A stretch of 64,000 nt of DNA from Rhodopirellula bahusiensis (GTDB taxonomy: Bacteria; Planctomycetota; Planctomycetia; Pirellulales; Pirellulaceae). The notes beneath the pieces are model-generated. The model saw only the letters and a list, made by a program, of their open reading frames with translations, was not told the DNA's origin and made no database searches. Position 1 is the stretch's first letter. Each line of letters starts with the position of its first letter. Location of the stretch: assembly GCF_002727185.1 (NCBI RefSeq), contig NZ_NIZW01000007.1:248001-312000 (forward strand), given 5' to 3'. This document shows positions 1-9,082 of this stretch, piece by piece. The translations under genes were made by a program, and so were the position numbers.

Positions 1-184
1 GACTCAGAGCATCTTTGGGGTTCGTCACCCCATCCTTCTACGAAAAAGATCGCGAAACACACGCAGTTCATCGTGGACGGCGGGGAAACCCTCGTTAATA
101 TGCTCATTATGAACCCCTTCAAGTTTTCATCTGAACTCTTGGCGGGGCCCAAGTCTGTCCAATTTTGACTCAACAGAGGTTTTG

Positions 185-1417
185 ATGAACTCACGCAATT
201 CTCGCTCCCGCGGTTTCACCTTGGTGGAATTGCTGGTTGTGATCGCAATCATTGGGGTTTTGGTCGGGCTGTTGCTTCCTGCAGTCCAGGCTGCCCGCGA
301 AGCAGCACGCCGCATGAGCTGCAGCAACAATTTCAAACAACTTGGGTTAGCAGCTCACAACTATCACTCCGCCTTCAACAACCTGCCTGTCCAAGGTTCG
401 GGCACCTACGCGGTCGGGGGCCGTGATCCTTGGGACAGCAACCCGAACGGAGACATCTCTTCGAACTACCGCCTGTCGTATTTGGTTGGCATGCTTCCAT
501 TCTTGGAGCAACAGGGACTGTGGGAACAAATCGCCAGTCCTTTGAGCGTCAACTCAGACGGGTCAGTTCGCAGTCCAGCTTGGCAAGCAATGGGACCTCA
601 CCCCGATCGTGTTCAATACCCACCATGGGCAACTGAGCTTCCAACCCTGCGATGCCCCAGCGATCCAGGCAGCGGGCTGCCATCGCTTGGACGTACTAAC
701 TACGCGGCGTGCCATGGGGACTCAGCGGTCTACTCTCGTGACTCTTACCTTGACGTCGACGAAGTCGGTGAAGGCGGTAAGTTGCCTTACATTTCCGATA
801 CCGCTCACGCCAACGCATCGAGCGCATCTCACCGTGGGATGTTCGTCACAGGACGACACATGAAGTTTCGGGACACATTGGACGGCTTGTCCAACACGAT
901 CATGTGTGGAGAGATCACCACCGACCTCGGCGACAATGACAAACGAACAACCGTTGCCACCAACACAGGTGCACACGCGGCGCCGAGCGAAAAGAATGAA
1001 TGCAGACTGAATCCTTCATACGCGGAACCTTATCTCGACCCCGAACGCCCCTTGTTCTGGACGAGCACCGTTACCAAACAAACGGTCTGGGGACGCGGTT
1101 ACCGCTGGCATGACTACATGCCTCCTTACAGCCAAATGACAACGATCCTGGCTCCGAATGCACAGCTCTGCTCGGAGGGAACTGACCACCGCGACATTGT
1201 TTCGCCACCCTCGAGCCGACACCAAGGCGGTGTTCACGTTTTGATGGGCGACGGTGCCGTCAAATTCATCACGGACTCGATCGAAGCTGGAAACAAGAAC
1301 GCACCGCAAGTCTCTGATCGAGCTGGCTCACCGGCCGCTGGTAGCCAAAGCCCCTACGGACTGTGGGGATCACTCGGATCACGATCAGCCAAAGAAGTGA
1401 TCGACGGCGAATTTTAA
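185..1417 (+). CDS. DUF1559 pseudopilin-like protein (copy 1)
   Basis: Planctomycete DUF1559 protein of 410 aa. The N-terminus carries a type IV prepilin leader: short basic stretch, then [15 protein letters not shown] and a hydrophobic helix to about residue 32, followed by the conserved [19 protein letters not shown] segment. The C-terminal part has the family tail H-x9-DG ([17 protein letters not shown], about residues 345-360). Such proteins are expected to be cleaved by a prepilin peptidase and to sit at the cytoplasmic membrane or in pseudopilus-like fibres; the exact role is not known. ATG at 185 is preferred to the TTG three bases earlier because AGAGG lies just upstream (175-179). 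It is followed by a small lipoprotein gene, and a close paralogue begins at 2015. Confidence 0.9.
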   Translation: MNSRNSRSRGFTLVELLVVIAIIGVLVGLLLPAVQAAREAARRMSCSNNFKQLGLAAHNYHSAFNNLPVQGSGTYAVGGRDPWDSNPNGDISSNYRLSYLVGMLPFLEQQGLWEQIASPLSVNSDGSVRSPAWQAMGPHPDRVQYPPWATELPTLRCPSDPGSGLPSLGRTNYAACHGDSAVYSRDSYLDVDEVGEGGKLPYISDTAHANASSASHRGMFVTGRHMKFRDTLDGLSNTIMCGEITTDLGDNDKRTTVATNTGAHAAPSEKNECRLNPSYAEPYLDPERPLFWTSTVTKQTVWGRGYRWHDYMPPYSQMTTILAPNAQLCSEGTDHRDIVSPPSSRHQGGVHVLMGDGAVKFITDSIEAGNKNAPQVSDRAGSPAAGSQSPYGLWGSLGSRSAKEVIDGEF

Positions 1418-1519
1418 TTTGAAGTCTTTCGACAAATACTGACCACGCAACTGCATTCCCATCCGCTTCTGATGAGAGTGCAGTTGTTCATTTTGACCTT
1501 CCTAAAACCTTTGGATTGA

Positions 1520-1699
1520 ATGATGAAAACCTGGATGATGACCCTCGCAATGCTCTGCTTGCTCGTCGCACCACTGGGATGCGGCTCCGGAAGCAACAGT
1601 AACATCGTTGACAACACCGACGCAGAAAAGTTGGCGGAATACGAAGCCGCACTCGCGGAAGCAGACGCCATGTCAGAAGGGTACGAAGGCACGAAATAG
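1520..1699 (+). CDS. Small lipoprotein (59 aa) paired with DUF1559
   Basis: Short ORF of 59 codons with a classic lipoprotein signal: hydrophobic stretch MLCLLVAPLGC ending in a lipobox Cys at residue 21, then a short acidic tail (SNIVDNTDAEKLAEYEAAL). The tail is clearly related to that of the protein encoded at 3400-3573 (TNVLEDADQAKIDAYNAQA), so the two are paralogues. It lies 102 bp after the first DUF1559 gene in the same direction and is followed by a strong intrinsic terminator at 1770, so the two genes probably share a transcript. The function is unknown; I infer an outer- or inner-membrane anchored partner of the DUF1559 protein. Confidence 0.75.
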   Translation: MMKTWMMTLAMLCLLVAPLGCGSGSNSNIVDNTDAEKLAEYEAALAEADAMSEGYEGTK

Positions 1700-2014
1700 C
1701 ACCAATTTGCTTTCGGCGACAGAACACACGTTTGCCGAAAAAATTGGGGACATGCACGAGACTGAAGTGAGCGGCCAGCAACAGCTGGCCGCTTTTTTTG
1801 TCTTCAAGCAATCGAATTCTCTTCCCCAATCGTTCAAATCGACGCTGCATTCGAGATAGAGCGGACGAGAACCACAAAGTCCATCGATTTTGCCATGAAC
1901 CACCACACGGGGTGTCGAACACCACCTAGAATGTGATCTATGAAGCGCAGGCGACCGTTCAATGATTGATTTGTCGCTCGAATTTACTAGGTACCTGAAT
2001 CATTGAGGCATCAA
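1700..2014. other. Intergenic region with terminator only
   Basis: Apart from the terminator at 1770-1799 and the GAGG ribosome binding site (2005-2008) of the next gene, I see no coding potential with a credible start or family match. Confidence 0.6.
1770..1799 (+). terminator. Intrinsic terminator after DUF1559/lipoprotein unit
   Basis: Perfect 10-bp stem AGCGGCCAGC / GCTGGCCGCT with an AACA loop, followed by a run of T. It closes the transcription unit of the first DUF1559 gene and its lipoprotein. Confidence 0.9.
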
Positions 2015-3274
2015 ATGCAGAGGAACAGAAAACGAAGACATGGCTTCACGTTGGTGGAGCTCCTTGTTGTGATCGCAATCATCGGCGTGCTGGTGGGCCT
2101 ATTGCTCCCTGCCGTACAGGCTGCTCGCGAAGCAGCCAGACGCATGAGCTGCAGTAATAATTTCAAGCAAATCGGCTTGGCAATTCACAATTACCACTCG
2201 GCCTACAACCAGATGCCGATCCACGGCGCTGGCACCTACGTCCCTGGCGGACGTGATCTTTGGGATCAACCAAGCCCGGTCAACGGATTCACGGGAACAT
2301 CGAACCATCGTCTATCGATGCTGGTAGGTCTCACCCCGTACATGGAGCAACAAGCGTTGTGGGAGCAAATCAGCAACCCACTTGCGATCAACACCAATGG
2401 GAGCGTCCGCACTCCTCCGTGGCAAGCCATGGGCCCAAGACCTGATGAGCTCCAGTACCCACCATATGCAACCGATATCCCAACGTTGCGTTGCCCTAGC
2501 GACCCTGGACTTGGCCTCCCCGCCTTGGGCCGCACTAACTACGCAGCATGCACAGGCGACTCATCCTATCGGTCCCGCGATCCGTATTTGAATGTCAACG
2601 AACTTTCCGAAGATGGAAGCGTGACGTTCCCTTACACGCCCAACAGTGGATCCGCACAGCATTCCAATGCAGCTCACCGCGGAATGTTTGTGCTTACTCG
2701 AGGTATGAAGTTTCGCGACACAATCGATGGCCTGTCGAACACCGTCATGTGCGGTGAAATCACGACAGACCTGGGTGACAACGACGCGCGAACATCACTG
2801 CCTCGCGGTGATGGAGTGGGCGTTACCGGCGAACGCCAGAACTGCCACCTGAATCCTTCGTTTTTGGAAGCAACCCTGGACCCAGAGCGACCACAATTCT
2901 GGATCCCAGGACTTAACATCAACGCAAACTGGGGTCGTGGCTACCACTGGCACGACTGCATGCCAGTTTACAGCCAAATGCACACAATCCTCGCACCAAA
3001 CAAACAGATTTGCACCGATGCAAACGGTGCTGCACACGGCGACTTGGTGGCAACCGCATCAAGCCGACACCAAGGCGGTGTTCACGTTCTGATGGGCGAT
3101 GGAGCCGTGAAGTTCATCACAGATTCAATTGAAGCTGGTAACTCTCAAAACCCCGTGGTCTACCTGAACGGATCAGCTGCCAACAACAATCAAGCTGGTG
3201 GAAAGAGCCCATTCGGTTTGTGGGGAGCATTGGGATCACGAGGCGCCAGAGAAGTGATCGACGGTGAGTTCTAG
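2015..3274 (+). CDS. DUF1559 pseudopilin-like protein (copy 2)
   Basis: A 419-aa close paralogue of the protein at 185-1417, with nearly identical leader ([20 protein letters not shown]), the same [19 protein letters not shown] segment and the same H-x9-DG tail ([17 protein letters not shown]). Internal landmarks such as [24 protein letters not shown] and GRGYHWHD are conserved between the copies. ATG 2015 is chosen over an upstream TTG (2003) because GAGG ends 6 bases before it. The high similarity over full length points to tandem duplication of the gene. It ends in a bidirectional terminator shared with the convergent lipoprotein gene at 3400. Confidence 0.9.
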   Translation: MQRNRKRRHGFTLVELLVVIAIIGVLVGLLLPAVQAAREAARRMSCSNNFKQIGLAIHNYHSAYNQMPIHGAGTYVPGGRDLWDQPSPVNGFTGTSNHRLSMLVGLTPYMEQQALWEQISNPLAINTNGSVRTPPWQAMGPRPDELQYPPYATDIPTLRCPSDPGLGLPALGRTNYAACTGDSSYRSRDPYLNVNELSEDGSVTFPYTPNSGSAQHSNAAHRGMFVLTRGMKFRDTIDGLSNTVMCGEITTDLGDNDARTSLPRGDGVGVTGERQNCHLNPSFLEATLDPERPQFWIPGLNINANWGRGYHWHDCMPVYSQMHTILAPNKQICTDANGAAHGDLVATASSRHQGGVHVLMGDGAVKFITDSIEAGNSQNPVVYLNGSAANNNQAGGKSPFGLWGALGSRGAREVIDGEF

Positions 3275-3323
3275 ACATGTAGGTTGCGGGTACATCCAAA
3301 TATCCTCCACCTATAAGCACAAA

Positions 3324-3362
3324 AAAACAGCGTCGTTTCATTCATTGAAACGACGCTGTTTT
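3324..3362. terminator. Bidirectional intrinsic terminator
   Basis: Long perfect stem of about 16 bp (AAACAGCGTCGTTTCA and its complement) with a 5-6 base loop, flanked by A-run on the left and T-run on the right, between the convergent genes ending at 3274 and 3400. Confidence 0.9.
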
Positions 3363-3399
3363 CGTTGACATTCATCTAGGCGACGGAACAAGCCCTCAA

Positions 3400-3573
3400 T
3401 CACTTAGGTCCGTCATAGTCGCCAAGTGCCTTGGCATCTTCTTCTGCCTGTGCATTGTAGGCATCAATTTTTGCTTGATCCGCATCTTCGAGGACGTTCG
3501 TGGACTCACCTGATGAACACCCTGGCACCGCCAACAATAGCAGCAGAGACATTCCACATAAGAATCGAATCAT
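3400..3573 (-). CDS. Small lipoprotein (57 aa), paralogue of 1520-1699
   Basis: Begins MIRFLCGMSLLLLLAVPGC, a lipoprotein signal with lipobox AVPGC, then a charged tail (TNVLEDADQAKIDAYNAQA, ending DYDGPK) that aligns with the tail of the 1520-1699 lipoprotein (ending GYEGTK). The ATG at 3573 is chosen because it places the hydrophobic core directly at the N-terminus; an upstream in-frame start would add 17 residues with no signal character. Transcribed towards the second DUF1559 gene, so unlike the first pair it is convergent with its neighbour. Confidence 0.72.
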   Translation of the reverse strand: MIRFLCGMSLLLLLAVPGCSSGESTNVLEDADQAKIDAYNAQAEEDAKALGDYDGPK

Positions 3574-3746
3574 TCCAAACCTCAGAGTTGAAAGAACAGA
3601 CTGCCAGCCAAATTCATCTGGCATCGATCAATTATAAGACAAGGAGAAAATTCCGACACTATAAGAAATTGCCAAAACAGACTTTCATGCAAAATTGGCG
3701 ATGAAAGAACTGTGCCTTCGATTGCAGCTTGATCTCCCAGTAGTTA

Positions 3747-4379
3747 TCAGACCTGTTCTGGGAACAGGGCGTCGAGGGTGAGTTGGCTCCAGGTTTCCAG
3801 GTGCTCGCGTTCTTCGCGAAGTTGTTTCACGGACACGAACTGGCCCTCGGCGAGCTCGGGTTCGTTGCTGGTGACGAGCGGTTGCTCCAAGATAAATCGG
3901 TGGACGACTCCCAGGTGCACTCGGCCAACTTCGTTGCTGGGGTCGTAAAGCAATCCTTCACGTTGATCGACGTAAGGTGCTCCGATCGTCACTTCCTCTT
4001 CCAACTCACGACGCATACCGATCGTGTAGGGATCTTCTTCACCGCCTGCATCTTCCTGGCTGATGTGGCCACCAACGCCAATGCTGCGTTTGGCGTGCAA
4101 GCGTTTTTCACCGGAACCACCGCCCCGAGTGTACTGGAACCACTTGACGTCTCCGTCAGCTGGATCAGTCCACTGCATCACGACGTAAGGGATCAGCTGC
4201 TTGAAGCTGGGATCGAGCTCCATCGCACCTCGCGGACGATAGGACAATTCATCGCTGGCCAAAATGGGCTGCAAGAATCGGTCCACGTTGCGGTCAAACC
4301 CTTCCAACTTCCCGATCGATTCAATCAAGGTCGCGGGAATGACGAGGACGTGTTCTTCGGTGGTGGAGTTGGAGGACAT
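3747..4379 (-). CDS. Nudix hydrolase-like protein
   Basis: A 210-aa soluble protein with a Nudix-type fold signature: GVGGHISQED near residue 103 and, after a short insertion, GMRRELEEEV near residue 122, corresponding to the GG...REUxEE helix that binds the metal. The Glu that normally stands eight residues before RE appears as Asp in my alignment, so this is a divergent box. The family hydrolyses nucleoside diphosphates linked to another moiety; the substrate here cannot be read from sequence. It follows the DNA glycosylase gene at 4472-5170 by 92 bp on the same strand, so a nucleotide or DNA damage role is possible but inferred only. Confidence 0.75.
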   Translation of the reverse strand: MSSNSTTEEHVLVIPATLIESIGKLEGFDRNVDRFLQPILASDELSYRPRGAMELDPSFKQLIPYVVMQWTDPADGDVKWFQYTRGGGSGEKRLHAKRSIGVGGHISQEDAGGEEDPYTIGMRRELEEEVTIGAPYVDQREGLLYDPSNEVGRVHLGVVHRFILEQPLVTSNEPELAEGQFVSVKQLREEREHLETWSQLTLDALFPEQV

Positions 4380-4471
4380 TCTGCAATCGAAGTCGTGGAC
4401 AGGCTGGCAAGTTCAGATCAATCGGCACCGCAATTTGGCGGCCTCTTGGTCGCCGGCAGTGTAACGAATTC

Positions 4472-5170
4472 TCAGGGGAGCGAATCCCGTCGAGGTCGAC
4501 GATGCTGGCCAGCTAAACCGCTGACGTAGCGATTTCCATCGACGAAGAAACGCAGCGGCAACTCCTTGGATTGCGAAATTCCGATCCGCGAGGTGGCAGT
4601 GATCCGATTCCTCGGCACCTTGGCCCCGACGAACAGGCACCAGTTCGGGTCAGCAATCGGGTCCACGCGATCGGAACGGCGGTCGATCGCCAAGGAGTGA
4701 CAAAGTCGTCCAGGCCCGGTGGTCAGCATCCTGCCATCGGAAACGTCCAACGAGCTCAAACCTCGATGTTCAATCATGCGTTCGATCCCCCACACCGGCT
4801 GGAGAGCCCGGATCAAAACCGCCGACCCGCGACCAATCGATTCAGTGACCAAATTCACGCAGTGCTTGGCGTGAATCGGATAGACATACAATGTGCTGGG
4901 CCGACCGAACATTGATGCGTTCCCAGGTTTCTCACCCCTCGCACTGTGACTCGCAGCATCGCGACTGGACAGGTAGGCTTCGGTCTCAACGATCCAACCA
5001 CCAACCCAAACGCCCTCGATCCGTCGAGCGAACCCGCACCCCAACAATTGGCGAGCAACAACCGCCGGCCGACGATCGAAAAACTTCGACTGCAACGACT
5101 CCGTCGACTCCCAATCACGTTGCCGATCGCCGCCATCCTCATCGTCCTGCTTCAGCTTTGCATCATTCAT
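4472..5170 (-). CDS. 3-methyladenine DNA glycosylase (AAG/Mpg type)
   Basis: Excises alkylated purines in base excision repair. The 232-aa protein has the AAG fold landmarks: FFDRRPAVVARQLLGC, the VETEAYL segment containing the catalytic Glu, ASHSARGEKPGNASMFG, YVYPIHAKHCVNLVTE, and VLIRALQPVWGIERM. About 25 N-terminal residues (acidic, Asp-rich) precede the conserved core, so a slightly later start is possible. It is divergent from the amidohydrolase gene, whose probable TTG start overlaps this gene's first codons. The Nudix gene lies downstream on the same strand. Confidence 0.9.
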   Translation of the reverse strand: MNDAKLKQDDEDGGDRQRDWESTESLQSKFFDRRPAVVARQLLGCGFARRIEGVWVGGWIVETEAYLSSRDAASHSARGEKPGNASMFGRPSTLYVYPIHAKHCVNLVTESIGRGSAVLIRALQPVWGIERMIEHRGLSSLDVSDGRMLTTGPGRLCHSLAIDRRSDRVDPIADPNWCLFVGAKVPRNRITATSRIGISQSKELPLRFFVDGNRYVSGLAGQHRRPRRDSLP

Positions 5171-6375
5171 CGAAACAAACCTATCGCGCGCGTTGGCTAC
5201 TGCCCATTGATGGCGATCCGATTCCCAATGGAATGATGGCTGTTGATTCGGGCATAGTCACTTCAATCGGTTCGTTTCAAGACTCGCAGGTGGAAGGCGA
5301 CCTGGTCGACCTAGGCGATGTGGCGATGATACCGGGACTGGTCAACGCTCACACGCACTTGGAATTCAGCGACCTCACCAATCCCGTGGGGCATCCAGGC
5401 ATGGAACTCGCGGATTGGATTCGCGAAGTGATCAAGACTCGTGGGATGGTCGATACCGCGACTCGACAACAACACATTCTCAAGGGGCATGCGGAAGCGA
5501 TTGCGTCTGGCACGCAGTTGATCGCTGACATCGTGACCACGCCACTCACAGCGATTCCGAGCAACACCATTGCGTTTGCGGAAGTGCTCGGGCTCAGTCG
5601 AGAACGAGGCGATGAGCGAATGACTCAGGCTGAACTTCATCTTCGCAACGCGGCCGCGAAAGATTTGCCAGACGATTCAGCCGCAATCAGCCCGCACGCT
5701 CCGTACTCGACTCCGTTGCCCTTGATCGAGCGATGCGTCCAACACGCGAAGCAATACAAAACGACACTTGCAATGCATGTGGCGGAGTCGCCCGCCGAAC
5801 GGGAACTCCTGAGCCAAGGTAGCGGCCCGTTCGCCGAGTCATTGCGGGCGTTGGGATTGCCCGTTGAAAAGTACTTTCCGTGGCCTGCAGCCTCACCGCT
5901 GATTCAATTGATTGACACGCTTGCCAAAGCACCTCGTGCGTTGATCGTTCACGCGAACGACCTCAACGAAACTGAGATTCAGCACGTCGCAACCAAACGA
6001 AATTGCAGTGTTGTGTTTTGCCCACGAACGCACCACTTCTTCCAGCATTCCGAACACCCGGTTGCCAAACTGCAGGCCGCGGGCATCAACGTGGCACTCG
6101 GAACCGATTCTCGGGCCAGCAACCCGGACTTGAATCTTTGGCGTGAAGTCCAGTTCCTACTCAACCATCGCCAGGAGCTGGCTCCAGCGTCCGTTCTTGA
6201 AATGGCGACGCTCAATGGTGCCCATGCACTTGGACGCTCCGCCACAGATGGAAGCCTGAAGGTTGGAATGCCAGCCAACTTCATCACCGTGGCAACGAAA
6301 GCCGATCGTGCAGATCAGCTGTGGTCGGACTTCTCTTCGTCATCGTCAACCGCTCGCCCGGCACCCCAAAGCTGA
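5158..6375 (+). CDS. Amidohydrolase family protein (cytosine deaminase/atrazine chlorohydrolase-like)
   Basis: Metal-dependent hydrolase of about 405 aa. The metal and active-site motifs are visible in order: GLVNAHTHLEFSD (HxH), SPHAPYSTPLPL, AMHVAESPAE (His), HANDLNETE, FCPRTHHFF and LGTDSRASNPDLNLWRE (Asp). This arrangement fits the deaminase branch of the amidohydrolase superfamily acting on heterocyclic amines, such as guanine or S-adenosylhomocysteine-type substrates; the specific substrate is unknown. No ATG lies upstream of the conserved ARWLLPIDG strand, so I use the TTG at 5158. Its 3' end overlaps the convergent CPBP gene by about 60 bp. Confidence 0.82.
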   Translation: MHHSSKQTYRARWLLPIDGDPIPNGMMAVDSGIVTSIGSFQDSQVEGDLVDLGDVAMIPGLVNAHTHLEFSDLTNPVGHPGMELADWIREVIKTRGMVDTATRQQHILKGHAEAIASGTQLIADIVTTPLTAIPSNTIAFAEVLGLSRERGDERMTQAELHLRNAAAKDLPDDSAAISPHAPYSTPLPLIERCVQHAKQYKTTLAMHVAESPAERELLSQGSGPFAESLRALGLPVEKYFPWPAASPLIQLIDTLAKAPRALIVHANDLNETEIQHVATKRNCSVVFCPRTHHFFQHSEHPVAKLQAAGINVALGTDSRASNPDLNLWREVQFLLNHRQELAPASVLEMATLNGAHALGRSATDGSLKVGMPANFITVATKADRADQLWSDFSSSSSTARPAPQS

Positions 6376-7091
6376 ACTGCGTCGTACAGAGCATGAGCGG
6401 TGATCGGGATCAACAGATTCCCGCTGACGATTAGCAGAGCCCCAAAGTACAAACCCATCAGAGCCGTGACAGCGATGTAAAGTTTTGTGATTGGGTGAAA
6501 CATCCCAAACGCGAAAGAAGAAACCAGCCAAGCTGCTGTCAATTCCCAACCGCCAACGCGAGACCACCAAGCCATCAGGCCTTCTTCTGGCCAGGCGAAT
6601 TCGGTGACCGAATTAGGCAAACTTCCTAGCCAGCCGCCATAGGCCCACCAACGTGACGGGGCTTCCAAATCGGGGGCGAGCGATGCGGCGTCTCCGGCCA
6701 ACCAAGGCAGCAACCAACCGCGAAACAAGAGTTCCTCGCCAACACCTGCACACAGACTGATCGCAAACAGCTCCCAGCCGTTCAGACGCAACATCAACCC
6801 AATCATGGGATGGTCGCTGAGCTTGTCGAGTTCTTCGATCGCCGGATGCTTAACGCGTCGCAGCACGGCAATGAACAGCAGCAACGGAACGGTCGCAACG
6901 ATGCCCAGCCCGATGCCGCCGATGACCGCGGACGAGGCGACTTCGCTCAGCGGCGGAACCAACTCGCGAGCACTGGGGCCGAGCAGATATCCAAGGACCA
7001 ACGCCAAGGCACCCAACCCGGCTTCGACCGCGACCGCGGTTCGAAAAACATCGTCCGGGGTTTGTTCGTCATCCGCGTTGGTTTGCGTCAC
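6315..7091 (-). CDS. CPBP family intramembrane metalloprotease
   Basis: Integral membrane protein of 258 aa with the CAAX-protease/bacteriocin-processing (Abi) motifs: GVGEELLFRGW (EExxxR, catalytic Glu pair), FGMFH and PITAHALYDA. About seven hydrophobic segments. It begins 9 bp after the end of the pseudo-ABC exporter gene on the same strand, so it is very probably cotranscribed with it and with the ABC-2 permease upstream. Family members process prenylated or leader-bearing peptides or serve in immunity; here the substrate is unknown. Confidence 0.88.
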   Translation of the reverse strand: MTQTNADDEQTPDDVFRTAVAVEAGLGALALVLGYLLGPSARELVPPLSEVASSAVIGGIGLGIVATVPLLLFIAVLRRVKHPAIEELDKLSDHPMIGLMLRLNGWELFAISLCAGVGEELLFRGWLLPWLAGDAASLAPDLEAPSRWWAYGGWLGSLPNSVTEFAWPEEGLMAWWSRVGGWELTAAWLVSSFAFGMFHPITKLYIAVTALMGLYFGALLIVSGNLLIPITAHALYDAVQLWGAGRAVDDDEEKSDHS

Positions 7092-7100
7092 ACGCCTCTC

Positions 7101-8981
7101 TCAGGATGGGCTTCGGTGTCGGTATGGATTGAACAGCAAGTAGTTCAAGTGGCGATACAAATCGCTTGAATTCAGCAACTCGGTGTGACGCCCCTCGCCG
7201 ACCAAATTAGGTCCATTGAGCAACATCACCCGATCACATGAACGTAGCGTCTTCAGCCGGTGAGGCAACATGACCACCAACGAACCGGCGTCGGCCAATT
7301 CACGCAATGCATTCAGACACGGGTCTTCATTGACATGCTCGGTCGGGGCAGGGGGCTCTTTGGCGAGCACGATCGGAGGCCGGTGCAACATCGCACGGGC
7401 AATTCCAACCGCGTAGCGAACATCCGTGCCGAGCGAATCGGAATCTTCGGTCGCCCCCAAATTCGAACCGGGCTCAATGATCGTCTCCAAGCCCTCGGGC
7501 AGACGAGTGATTCGTTCGTAGATCCCAAGTCGCTCGAGCGTTTCGACCATGTCACGGTTGTCGACGCTGCGGTCGACTCCCGCCATCAAATTCTCACGTA
7601 ACGAACCTTCCCAAAGCGGACCGTCGGGACCGATCCACATCACGTTCTTCGCGAGGGCCTGTGGGTGAACATCCAGTAGCGAGATGCCATCTATCTGGAC
7701 TTTGCCACGATGCGGCCGACCAAACCCCATCAACAATTCGAGCAACGCCCGCGTTGAAACATCTTCGGTCCCCAAGAACGCCACCAGCGACTTTGGTTGC
7801 AGCGACAAACTCAGGTCTCGCAAGATCGGCTTGCCCGCCGAATCTTGTAGTGACACGTCTTCCATCGTCACGCAATCACGAAGACCGCCCAGTCCAACAC
7901 GTTGTTCGCTGGGAGACGTTTCGCTGTTCGGCTGCAGATACAAGTAGACCGATTCGCACGCTTTACTACTGCGACGCAATTGACGATTCAGTTCGCTCAA
8001 TCGAGCCGCAGCCAAAGCCGCACCGGTCAGCGACAAACCAAGCACCAGCGCCGACGGAAGGCTCAACCCTTGCTCGCCTTGCAGTGTGTTCAGGCCAAGC
8101 CCCAACAACATGACCGCGATCGCAACGCCGCCGGCCATCATCATCACCGGCCACAGACGACCTCGTCTCGCGTCGTCACCAGCGATCCGGCGATCGAGCG
8201 CTTCCAGCTCCGCTTCGTAGGCTTGATCAGCCAAACCACCGGCTTGCAAACGAGCCATCATGGGTGCGTCGCCAATCAATCCAATCAGACGATCGCGAAT
8301 TTGAGGGATTTCGAAACGCGACAGCTCCAACCAGTCTGGGTTGCGAAGCTTGGCGTACAAACGCCACAGAGCAACGCCACTGATGACGGCAAGGATCGCC
8401 AGCCAAACGTTGACAAGCAATGCCAGTGTCACGCAGCCGATCAACATCAAAACACTGCGCGGGATGGATCGGTACCACAGCGAAAGACCTCGGCCGACTT
8501 CGGGTAGATGCCGACCGATGATCACGCGTGCTCGTTCGCGTTGGGCAGCGGCACCTTCGACTTCTGCGCGACGCAAGCTTTGCTTCAGCGTTCGCGAATG
8601 CAACATTTTGATGACGCGTCGGGACCGCGCATCGGCCGAGCGGCGATGCAACCAAACGGCGAAGCAAAAGATCACTGCGATCGCCAAGGACACACCCACA
8701 AGGCCGAACAACTGAACGACTTTGCTTTGCGCCAAAAACAGTTCTGGCAATGGAATCGACAGGTGAGTGCCCAGACGCAGTGGCGACTGCGTCAGCCCGT
8801 CACCTTCGTCCACCAGTGCGGCGATCACACCGAAGACCAGAACCAAGACCGGTATGATCAAACCAGCAACGGCAGCCCAAACCAAATGCAGGGGAGCCCC
8901 CGCCGCCTCGGGTTCGCGACGCGGTTGTTTCAGACTGGAAAAGCGATTCACTGTTGCGAGCCTCGTTGAAAACCTAGCCAC
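7101..8981 (-). CDS. ABC exporter-fold protein with degenerate nucleotide-binding domain
   Basis: A 626-aa protein built like an ABC half-exporter: N-terminal membrane segments near residues 30-55, 90-110, 175-205 and 280-325, then an ABC ATPase-like domain from about residue 370. The domain keeps the fold landmarks (SLRENLMAG, GIARAMLHRPPIVL, and the switch His in VVMLPHRLKTLRSCDRV). However Walker A reads GTEDVSTR with no Lys, the Q-loop Gln is replaced (IGPDGPLW), the signature LSGGQ is replaced by SLGTDVRY, and Walker B LLDE has become VLAKE. It is unlikely to hydrolyse ATP. GTG start at 8981. It sits between an ABC-2 permease (9083) and a CPBP protease (6315) in an apparent operon. Confidence 0.82.
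   Translation of the reverse strand: MARFSTRLATVNRFSSLKQPRREPEAAGAPLHLVWAAVAGLIIPVLVLVFGVIAALVDEGDGLTQSPLRLGTHLSIPLPELFLAQSKVVQLFGLVGVSLAIAVIFCFAVWLHRRSADARSRRVIKMLHSRTLKQSLRRAEVEGAAAQRERARVIIGRHLPEVGRGLSLWYRSIPRSVLMLIGCVTLALLVNVWLAILAVISGVALWRLYAKLRNPDWLELSRFEIPQIRDRLIGLIGDAPMMARLQAGGLADQAYEAELEALDRRIAGDDARRGRLWPVMMMAGGVAIAVMLLGLGLNTLQGEQGLSLPSALVLGLSLTGAALAAARLSELNRQLRRSSKACESVYLYLQPNSETSPSEQRVGLGGLRDCVTMEDVSLQDSAGKPILRDLSLSLQPKSLVAFLGTEDVSTRALLELLMGFGRPHRGKVQIDGISLLDVHPQALAKNVMWIGPDGPLWEGSLRENLMAGVDRSVDNRDMVETLERLGIYERITRLPEGLETIIEPGSNLGATEDSDSLGTDVRYAVGIARAMLHRPPIVLAKEPPAPTEHVNEDPCLNALRELADAGSLVVMLPHRLKTLRSCDRVMLLNGPNLVGEGRHTELLNSSDLYRHLNYLLFNPYRHRSPS
7346..7353 (+). repeat. KOPS-type octamer GGGCAGGG
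   Basis: Plus-oriented, antisense to its host gene. It lies in the codons for EPPAP, the position of the Walker B/D-loop region of the degenerate ABC protein. Confidence 0.6.
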
Positions 8982-9082
8982 CGTTCGTTTGTCATCCCGA
9001 TCGCACTCGTTGCGATCGACGATCCGTCACGACCGGTCACTGTTCTTCCTGGAACGAGTTTCCAATGCAACAGATGTGGCAA

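Noticed and set aside
7101-8981. Pseudogene call for the degenerate ABC protein
   Set aside because: Frame is intact over its full length, the H-loop and structural motifs are retained, and it keeps tight operon spacing; it is more likely a functional non-ATPase.
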